5,808 bases of DNA from Spirochaetales bacterium. GTDB taxonomy: Bacteria > Spirochaetota > Spirochaetia > SZUA-6. Below, in pieces: positions 1-5,255 of this stretch. The notes under the pieces were generated by a model, which did not search any database, was not told where the DNA came from, and was given only the letters and a program-made list of their open reading frames with translations. The position numbers and the translations under genes are program-made. The stretch spans positions 1 to 5,808 of the forward strand of contig QILZ01000028.1 in the NCBI GenBank assembly GCA_003233545.1, given 5' to 3'. How positions within the stretch are numbered: position 1 is the first letter of the stretch; every line of letters begins with the position of its first letter.

Positions 1-2
1 TT

Positions 3-650
3 CTTTTAACGTTTTTTATAATGATGTTTACAACTGCGACGATAGACGGCAGTGAACTCAGGATGATACTTGCCGCTTTTCAGGGGCTGGGATCTCTGAC
101 GGGGGGAAATACACTGGAAGTAGGGAAACTGGCGGAACTCGGTAATACTATAATGTCATTACCCTCGAGGCAGCGTGGGAGAGCTCTGGATATGGCGAGA
201 AAAATGGCTATTTCACTGTTTCAGCCGGAACTGCGGACAAAAAAGGTCCGTATCAAGGAGGATGAGAGAGGCCTTATAATATCACTTGCAGCCGATGCTT
301 TTTTTAAACCTGCCAGTGCGGAAATCAACATCGAAGAAGCGAGAAGTGTACTTCAGCGGGTTTCTAATTTATTGTCTTCTTCCGAGCTTAAAAACTATAT
401 ATTTCGTATAGAGGGGCACACGGATTCATTGCCGACAAATCCGAAGGGAAAATGGCCGACCAACTGGGAATTATCCACCGCACGTGCTACGAATGTGCTG
501 CACTATCTCGTCGACTTCGGTGTTAACGAGAATCAATTCCAGGTAGCGGGTTTTGCGGATACGGTTCCCCTTGCAAGTAATGATACACCGGAGGGAAGGG
601 CCTATAACAGGCGGGTAGATATTGTCGTTTTAACTAAGGGCCATTTATAA
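3..650 (+). CDS. motB: Flagellar motor stator protein MotB, 5' truncated by the window edge
   Basis: MotB is the stator subunit that pairs with MotA in the inner membrane, conducts ions and anchors the stator to peptidoglycan. The frame is open to the left edge: the codons before the first ATG (position 21) read LLTFFI, which is the MotB membrane helix (family pattern D-L-M-T-L-L-L-T-F-F), so ATG 21 is internal and not the start. The ion-binding Asp should lie only a few codons upstream, outside the window. About 215 residues are visible. After the helix comes a periplasmic linker, then an OmpA-like peptidoglycan-binding domain over roughly the last 125 residues, with EGHTD (visible residues 137-141), NWELSTARA (154-162) and NRRVDIVV (202-209). 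The gene ends in TAA at 648-650 and is followed by fliL, as in spirochaete motility operons. A general OmpA-family protein is unlikely given the helix sequence and the neighbours. Confidence 0.95.
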   Translation, partial: LLTFFIMMFTTATIDGSELRMILAAFQGLGSLTGGNTLEVGKLAELGNTIMSLPSRQRGRALDMARKMAISLFQPELRTKKVRIKEDERGLIISLAADAFFKPASAEINIEEARSVLQRVSNLLSSSELKNYIFRIEGHTDSLPTNPKGKWPTNWELSTARATNVLHYLVDFGVNENQFQVAGFADTVPLASNDTPEGRAYNRRVDIVVLTKGHL

Positions 651-680
651 TGTAAAGGGGTTTGAATATTTATTTATTTT

Positions 681-696
681 TTGATAGATTTATCAA
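681..696. repeat. Small perfect inverted repeat in the motB-fliL spacer
   Basis: TTGATA (681-686), loop GATT, TATCAA (691-696): a 6-bp perfect stem with a 4-nt loop, within an AT-rich stretch. It lies in the only spacer of notable length in the window (651-726). There is no G+C-rich stem followed by a U tract, so it is not an intrinsic terminator. It could be a weak mRNA hairpin or a dyad operator, or the left arm could act as a -35 element (TTGATA, 16 nt, AATAAC at 703-708). A six-base dyad in AT-rich DNA can also arise by chance. The inverted repeat itself is certain; any function is not. Confidence 0.4.
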
Positions 697-726
697 TGTG
701 AAAATAACGTAACCGGGAGATGAGGA

Positions 727-1281
727 ATGTCCGACGAAGAGAGTTTGAATCTTGAAGACGTAGGAGCCGGTACCGAGGAAGCTGAAACCGGTCAAAAAAA
801 GGGAAGTTTCCTCTCCGGTGCCCTGATATCGATACTTAAATGGGCCGCGATTGGTATAGGTATAATTATACTGGTTGTAACAACTACCGTTGTCACCTTT
901 AATATGATTAACAAAGGCAGGCAGGCACAGAATGTTGCGACTATTTCACCGGAGTACAAGGCGAAGGCTCCGCCTCAGGAATATTATGATAATATCGAGT
1001 CCATAAGAGGTGTTACATCTGATCAGGTTCCATCCATTTTCTCACTGAAAGTGAGTATAGGATACGCAATGGGAAACAAGGATATTAACACGGAACTTAT
1101 TGCACGTTCGAGGCAGATACAAAACATAATATTTCTGTATATAAGCCAGAAAAAGGCGGATGAGCTGACTCCTGTTCATTATGCACAACTGGAAGAAGAT
1201 TTAAAACAACGGATAAACCTGATAATGCAGAGCGGAAAGATAGATTCGGTTGTTTTTCGTGAATTTGTCGTTACAAGGTAG
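727..1281 (+). CDS. fliL: Flagellar basal body-associated protein FliL
   Basis: FliL is a single-pass inner-membrane protein that surrounds or supports the stator; in spirochaetes it is linked to stator function and to correct placement of periplasmic flagella. The 184-residue protein has an acidic cytoplasmic N-terminus (residues 1-25), one strongly hydrophobic helix at about 34-60, a short linker, and a periplasmic FliL domain at about 103-184 ending in the typical V-x-F-x-x-F-V-V-T-like strand (SVVFREFVVTR). Length and topology fit the family. The start ATG at 727 has GGGAG at 715-719, 7 nt upstream. The stop TAG (1279-1281) runs straight into the GGGAGG of fliM. Sequence conservation in this family is low, so the call rests on topology, the C-terminal strand and its place between motB and fliM. 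Confidence 0.93.
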   Translation: MSDEESLNLEDVGAGTEEAETGQKKGSFLSGALISILKWAAIGIGIIILVVTTTVVTFNMINKGRQAQNVATISPEYKAKAPPQEYYDNIESIRGVTSDQVPSIFSLKVSIGYAMGNKDINTELIARSRQIQNIIFLYISQKKADELTPVHYAQLEEDLKQRINLIMQSGKIDSVVFREFVVTR

Positions 1282-1292
1282 GGAGGATATAG

Positions 1293-2324
1293 ATGACAGA
1301 GGTTCTTTCGCAGGATGAGATAGATCAGCTTCTAACTGCTATTTCTTCAGGCGAAGTGGATACGGAAGAGATACATCAGGCAACGGATCAGCGTAAAATA
1401 AAAATATACGATTTTAAACGTCCTGATAAATTTTCAAAAGACCAGATCAGAACCGTATCTATAATGCATGAAACATTTGCAAGGCTTACAACTACTTCAC
1501 TTTCCGCACAGTTAAGAAGCCTTGTTCATGTGCATGTTGCTTCCGTGGATCAGCTTACCTATGAAGAATTTATACGTTCCATCCCGAATCCGACCACATT
1601 GGCCGTTATTAACATGGATCCTCTTAAAGGGTCGGCAATATTGGAAATCGATCCTTCCGTAACCTTTTCCATAATAGACAGGTTGTTCGGAGGGCAGGGT
1701 GAGGGAGCGAAATTTACAAGAGACTTAACCGACATAGAGCAGTCGGTTATGGAAGGGATTATAGTTCGTGTACTTGGAAATTTAAGGGAGGCCTGGAGTA
1801 CGGTAATAGATCTTCGGCCGAGACTAGGGCAGATAGAAACAAATCCCCAGTTTGCACAGATCGTACCGCCTACGGAGATGGTTGTTCTTGTTACATTGGA
1901 GACAAAGGTCGGTGAAGTCGAGGGGATGATGAATTTCTGTATTCCTTATCTTACAATAGAGCCTATAATTTCCAAGCTCTCGGCACAGTACTGGTATTCT
2001 TCCGTGCGGAGGGGTACAACAACTGAGAATTTAAACATACTTCGCGAACGTCTTTCTACGATAGAGGTAACTCTCATTGCAGAGATAGGAAAGATTAATC
2101 TGACTGTTCGTGATGTTTTATCTCTCAGGCAGGGAGATATTATCCGGTTGGATAGTGTCAGGGTAAATGATCCCCTGTCTTTGAGAATCGGCGACAGACA
2201 AAAATTTTTGTGCAGACCAGGGGTCGTAGGAAATAAATTAGCCGTGCAGGTAATCAAAAAAATGGAAGGCCTGGATGAAGAAGAATTTGAGGAACTTGCG
2301 GCGGAAGGGGAGGAAGAAGAATGA
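1293..2324 (+). CDS. fliM: Flagellar motor switch protein FliM
   Basis: FliM is the C-ring protein that binds phosphorylated CheY and passes the switching signal to FliG. The 343-residue length is usual. It has three recognisable parts: the N-terminal CheY-P-binding peptide LSQDEIDQLL (residues 5-14); the CheC-like middle domain beginning near IYDFKRPDKFSK (38-49), with the FliG-contacting GGQG loop at 133-136 and LTDIEQSVM (145-153); and a C-terminal SpoA (FliN-like) domain at about 255-325. The last 19 or so residues form a very acidic tail (EEEFEELAAEGEEEE at 329-343), whose codons also hold the fliY ribosome binding site. The start ATG at 1293 has GGGAGG (1281-1286) overlapping the last base of the fliL stop, 6 nt upstream. 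The stop codon overlaps the fliY start as ATGA (2321-2324), implying coupled translation of two C-ring partners. Confidence 0.97.
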   Translation: MTEVLSQDEIDQLLTAISSGEVDTEEIHQATDQRKIKIYDFKRPDKFSKDQIRTVSIMHETFARLTTTSLSAQLRSLVHVHVASVDQLTYEEFIRSIPNPTTLAVINMDPLKGSAILEIDPSVTFSIIDRLFGGQGEGAKFTRDLTDIEQSVMEGIIVRVLGNLREAWSTVIDLRPRLGQIETNPQFAQIVPPTEMVVLVTLETKVGEVEGMMNFCIPYLTIEPIISKLSAQYWYSSVRRGTTTENLNILRERLSTIEVTLIAEIGKINLTVRDVLSLRQGDIIRLDSVRVNDPLSLRIGDRQKFLCRPGVVGNKLAVQVIKKMEGLDEEEFEELAAEGEEEE

Positions 2325-3445
2325 GTGACGGATCATTGTCACAGGATGAAATAGATGCTTTATTACAGGGTACGGATAATATCGAGATGGAAACAGCGGA
2401 AGCTGTCCCGTCGCCGTTAAGCGAGCAGGAAAAAACTGTATTTCAGAAATTACTAAAGGATATTATCGAATCACAGAGTTCGAATTTATCTATCTTAACG
2501 GGTAAAACGGTAACTATCGGTGCACCGGAAATAACTTTAAGCACAAGAGCGGAGATTATAGAGCAATTACCTGATGAGATTATCGATGTAAAGATCGATT
2601 TTACAGAGGGTGTAGTCGGAGAGCATTCATATTTTTTAACCGTTGAATCGGCAAATACTATAGCCGGTCTTATGATGGGGCAGACGGGTAATGAATTGGA
2701 CGAAGCGGCGTTATCCGCTGTTTCGGAAGCAATTTCCCAGGTTACGGGTTCGGCAACAACTGCCATAGGAAATCAGATAGGAAGGCTCTTAAAAACGAGT
2801 CCTCCTGATTTAAAGAAGCAGGGGAAAGCAAATGTAAGACTGCCCCAGGGTGATAATGTGGTAAGTATTGTTTATCCTCTTTCCATAGAGGGGGAGGAGC
2901 CGTCTAAGCTCTACGAAGTTTTCTCGCTTTCTGCGGTTAAAGAATTGGTTTCTCTGGCGGGTGGTGCTGTTCCGGAGGCGCCTTCGGCAGGAGAAGCGGC
3001 TGCCGGGCCCGAAACCGGGGCACCTCCGGCATTTCCGGGAAACATTTTCGGTGAGCAGGGCGAGGGAATGCAGCAGACATTCGGCCAATCCGTCGGGAGT
3101 CCCGGGTTAGGGCCTGCCGTTAATCCGCCTAATGTACAGCCGGTTCAATTTGCAAATCTTCAACAGACCATGAGCAGTGCGGAACAGGGGAATATCGGGC
3201 TTCTCATGGATGTATATATGGAGATGACGGTCGAACTTGGAAGAACAAAAAAGCTCATAAAGGATATTCTCGGGATAGGTGAAGGTACTATCATAGAGCT
3301 GGATAAACTTGCAGGAGAGCCGGTTGATATTCTTGTTAATCATAAATTAATAGCAAAAGGCGAGGTCGTCGTAATCGATGAAAATTTCGGTGTACGGGTA
3401 ACGGAAATCGTATCACCTATGGAGCGAATGAGTGATTTGTCATAA
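2321..3445 (+). CDS. fliY: Flagellar motor switch protein FliY (CheC-like domain plus FliN domain)
   Basis: This is the second C-ring protein, of the long FliY type rather than the short FliN type (374 residues versus about 110-140). Residues 6-16 (LSQDEIDALLQ) repeat the FliM-type CheY-P-binding peptide. Residues about 35-215 are CheC-like, with the recognisable helix SAVSEAISQVTGSATTAIG at 132-150. Residues about 217-286 are a Pro/Gly/Ala/Gln-rich, probably disordered linker. Residues about 292-368 are the SpoA/FliN domain (VYMEMTVELGRTK, GTIIELDKLAGEPVDILVN, VTEIV). In the CheC motif [D/S]xxxExxN the Ser132 and Glu136 positions are present but Asn is Ser139, so CheY-P phosphatase activity is doubtful. 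ATG 2321 overlaps the fliM stop and has GGGGAGG at 2307-2313. It may be annotated fliN in some genomes. Confidence 0.95.
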   Translation: MSDGSLSQDEIDALLQGTDNIEMETAEAVPSPLSEQEKTVFQKLLKDIIESQSSNLSILTGKTVTIGAPEITLSTRAEIIEQLPDEIIDVKIDFTEGVVGEHSYFLTVESANTIAGLMMGQTGNELDEAALSAVSEAISQVTGSATTAIGNQIGRLLKTSPPDLKKQGKANVRLPQGDNVVSIVYPLSIEGEEPSKLYEVFSLSAVKELVSLAGGAVPEAPSAGEAAAGPETGAPPAFPGNIFGEQGEGMQQTFGQSVGSPGLGPAVNPPNVQPVQFANLQQTMSSAEQGNIGLLMDVYMEMTVELGRTKKLIKDILGIGEGTIIELDKLAGEPVDILVNHKLIAKGEVVVIDENFGVRVTEIVSPMERMSDLS

Positions 3446-3457
3446 TTATTAACAAAC

Positions 3458-3465
3458 GGGAGGGG
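3458..3465 (+). promoter_or_regulatory. Ribosome binding site that supports the CTG start of fliO
   Basis: GGGAGGGG lies 4 nt before CTG at 3470 when counted from its last G, or 6 nt when counted from the GGAGG core (3459-3463). It is as strong as any ribosome binding site in the window and identical to that of fliP (4121-4128). No ATG, GTG or TTG in the fliO frame follows at a usable distance; the next in-frame ATG is at 3701. It therefore decides in favour of CTG 3470. Confidence 0.75.
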
Positions 3466-3469
3466 ACAT

Positions 3470-4096
3470 CTGAAATATTTATTTCGACTTATCTTATTTC
3501 TTTCGGCAGTATACTTTGCTTTTCTTCCTCCGTTTCTATATGCTCAGAGTTCACAGGGCGCAGGAAAGGAATCAGGAAAGGTAAAAGCTGAAGTTGCTCA
3601 AAATCCGGAAACAAAGATCATAATTTCGGATACTAATAATGCAGCGGCTCTTAATCAGCAAAAGAGAGTTCCTTTAGTATCTACATGGGATTTTGTAAAA
3701 ATGGTTCTCGTATTGGGCGGCGTCGTAGCAGTCATATACCTGCTGTTTTTTCTATTGAAAAAAGGTGCAAAGAAGAGATTCGCAGATAATGAGTTCATAG
3801 AAATTATCGGCTCGAAAGGTTTATCAGGTGGTAAAGCATTACACCTTGTAAAGGTGGGTGAGAGTATATTTCTGATAGGATCGGCTGATAACAGCATAAA
3901 TCTGGTATCACAAATAACAGAGAAAGAAAGCCTCGATTCTTTAAAACTGGATATGTCACAGAAAACTAAAGGAGCCGGAAAGAGCTTTCAGAATACGCTG
4001 TCTGATATTTTTCGAAAAAGAACGGATGCAAATTCTCTGATCGATTCCGCTCGCTTTCTTAAAAAACAGCGTGAAAGGTTGCATAAATTGAAATAA
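3470..4096 (+). CDS. fliO: Flagellar biosynthesis protein FliO (FliZ), probable CTG start
   Basis: FliO is a membrane protein that helps FliP assemble into the export gate; in Bacillus and Treponema the gene is often called fliZ. From CTG 3470 the protein is 208 residues: a signal peptide at 1-25 (hydrophobic core RLILFLSAVYFAFLPPF, likely cleavage after A25 in LYA-QS), a Gln/Lys/Ala-rich periplasmic stretch at 26-75, one membrane helix at about 76-96 followed by KKGAKKR, the FliO domain at about 103-150 (FIEIIGSKGLSGGKALHLVKV, FLIGSADNSINLV), and a basic tail. Starting at the first ATG (3701, residue 78) would remove the signal peptide and cut into the membrane helix. The stretch from the fliY stop to CTG is open in this same frame, and CTG is the only start-like codon placed after the GGGAGGGG. 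The position between fliY and fliP is the canonical one. The identity is firm; the start codon is inferred. Confidence 0.88.
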   Translation: MKYLFRLILFLSAVYFAFLPPFLYAQSSQGAGKESGKVKAEVAQNPETKIIISDTNNAAALNQQKRVPLVSTWDFVKMVLVLGGVVAVIYLLFFLLKKGAKKRFADNEFIEIIGSKGLSGGKALHLVKVGESIFLIGSADNSINLVSQITEKESLDSLKLDMSQKTKGAGKSFQNTLSDIFRKRTDANSLIDSARFLKKQRERLHKLK

Positions 4097-4120
4097 TCTG
4101 TTGATTTTAAAAGCGAACTC

Positions 4121-4128
4121 GGGAGGGG
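4121..4128 (+). promoter_or_regulatory. Ribosome binding site that fixes the fliP start at ATG 4131
   Basis: GGGAGGGG is followed by AC and then ATG 4131. The frame is open further upstream to a TTG at 4101, but that codon lies before this site and has none of its own; starting there would put ten polar residues in front of the signal peptide. The same 13 bases, CGGGAGGGGACAT, occur before fliO. Confidence 0.8.
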
Positions 4129-4130
4129 AC

Positions 4131-4925
4131 ATGATTTTTAAAAAAACTCTTTTATTTATATTACTCATATATTTTTTTTCGGCGCCTCTGTTTCTATATG
4201 CGCAGGAAACGGGAAAAGCACCGCGGGTTAATAATACACAGCTGAATATTCCATATTTTAATTTTAATGTCCGGCCTGCAAAGAATAACGGGGAAGTTGT
4301 ATTATCACTCCAGCTTCTTCTTCTGCTCTCCGTATTAACCCTTGCACCGTCTCTTCTTATACTTATGACTTCATTTATAAGGATAGCCCTTGTATTCGAT
4401 TTTGTTAAACGGGCATTGTCTCTTCAACAGGTTCCGCCTAATCAGATACTTATGGGTATAGCGCTTTTTCTGACACTTTTTATCATGTGGCCGACTTTTG
4501 ATAAAATATATACGGATTCTATTAAACCCTTTGCAGACGGTAAGATAGGCTTCCAGGAGATGTATCGTAAAGCGGAAGGGCCGATAAGGATTTTTATGTA
4601 CAGGCAGATGAGTGATGATCCGGCAAATATAAGATTATTCATGAAGATGAGAGACCTGCCAAAACCGAAAACCCTGGCGGATGTTCCGACCTACGTTTTA
4701 ATACCGGCTTTTGTTCTTCATGAGATGACAGTTGCTTTTAAAATAGGAATACTTCTCTTTATTCCTTTTATCATAATAGATATGGTTGTCGCTTCGACTT
4801 TAATGTCCATGGGGATGATAATGCTGCCGCCTGTTATGATATCGATGCCGTTTAAATTGATTTTGTTTGTCCTTGTGGACGGATGGGGACTTATAACTCT
4901 GGAACTTGTTAAAAGTTTCCGATAA
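4131..4925 (+). CDS. fliP: Flagellar type III export gate protein FliP
   Basis: FliP is the main subunit of the export-gate core, which with FliQ and FliR forms the channel that exports rod, hook and filament subunits. The 264-residue protein starts with a cleavable signal peptide (residues 1-24, likely cut in LYA-QE), a known feature of the family. A periplasmic stretch (25-57) follows, then membrane segments at about 58-85 and 105-121, a loop with FMYRQMSDDPANIRLF (155-170), and the highly conserved C-terminal half: PAFVLHEMTVAFKIG (192-206), MVVASTLMSMGMIMLPPVM (218-236) and PFKLILFVLVDGW (240-252). Length is close to the family norm. The start is ATG 4131, 34 nt after the fliO stop. The signal-peptide codons contain an 8-T run (4172-4179). 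No missing conserved blocks are seen. Confidence 0.97.
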   Translation: MIFKKTLLFILLIYFFSAPLFLYAQETGKAPRVNNTQLNIPYFNFNVRPAKNNGEVVLSLQLLLLLSVLTLAPSLLILMTSFIRIALVFDFVKRALSLQQVPPNQILMGIALFLTLFIMWPTFDKIYTDSIKPFADGKIGFQEMYRKAEGPIRIFMYRQMSDDPANIRLFMKMRDLPKPKTLADVPTYVLIPAFVLHEMTVAFKIGILLFIPFIIIDMVVASTLMSMGMIMLPPVMISMPFKLILFVLVDGWGLITLELVKSFR

Positions 4926-4946
4926 TTATTTATATAGGAGGGGATT

Positions 4947-5216
4947 ATGAGTATTGGATTTGCCGTTAATATAATGCGCGGGGGTGTACTGCAGACCCTG
5001 ATGATTTCATCGCCGATACTGCTTATCGGAATGCTTGTGGGTCTTATAATATCTGTTCTGCAGGCAACGACTTCGATTCAGGAACAGACACTCACCTTTG
5101 TCCCGAAAATAGTAGCGATTCTCGGAGCGGTATTTCTGTTCGGTCCATGGATTATTACTTCGATGGTTCAGTTTACAAAGAGACTGTTCGAACAAATACC
5201 TAATATGACCGGTTAG
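4947..5216 (+). CDS. fliQ: Flagellar type III export gate protein FliQ
   Basis: FliQ is the small two-helix subunit that packs around FliP and FliR in the export gate. At 89 residues it is exactly family-sized. Membrane helices lie at about 13-39 and 51-75, and the conserved stretch between and into the second helix is clear: VLQATTSIQEQTLTFVPKI (37-55), then AILGAVFLFGPWI. The start ATG 4947 has the strong AGGAGGGG (4936-4943), 3 nt upstream. The gene begins 21 nt after the fliP stop and ends in TAG, 39 nt before the fliR ATG. Confidence 0.97.
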   Translation: MSIGFAVNIMRGGVLQTLMISSPILLIGMLVGLIISVLQATTSIQEQTLTFVPKIVAILGAVFLFGPWIITSMVQFTKRLFEQIPNMTG

Positions 5217-5217
5217 C

Positions 5218-5223
5218 AGGAGG
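5218..5223 (+). promoter_or_regulatory. Perfect Shine-Dalgarno sequence stranded between fliQ and fliR
   Basis: AGGAGG lies 1 nt after the fliQ stop codon. The fliR ATG is 32 nt downstream. A TTG 1 nt away is too close and the ATG at 5242 is 18 nt away, opening only an 8-codon frame. No start codon therefore sits at normal spacing. It may be a standby or re-initiation site for ribosomes finishing fliQ, or a relic of a former start. Confidence 0.55.
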
Positions 5224-5255
5224 ATTGTTTTTATTTTACATATGGGTAAAAGTAG

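Noticed and set aside
21..23. ATG 21 as the motB start
   Set aside because: The frame is open to the window edge and encodes LLTFFI, part of the MotB membrane helix, so the gene begins upstream of the window.
681..696. The motB-fliL dyad as an intrinsic terminator
   Set aside because: The stem is six mostly A-T pairs with no following U tract; the upstream T run is on the wrong side for + strand transcription.
1946..3343. Minus-strand open frames opposite fliM and fliY
   Set aside because: They lie fully opposite conserved plus-strand genes, have no ribosome binding sites I could support and encode no recognisable domain; they are by-products of the codon pattern.
3443..3472. Read-through of the fliY stop into fliO as a fusion protein
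   Set aside because: The frames are indeed the same, but a strong ribosome binding site, a signal peptide and the canonical separate gene order all indicate a new start.
4101..4130. TTG 4101 as the fliP start
   Set aside because: It precedes the GGGAGGGG at 4121-4128, has no ribosome binding site of its own and would add ten polar residues before an otherwise complete signal peptide.
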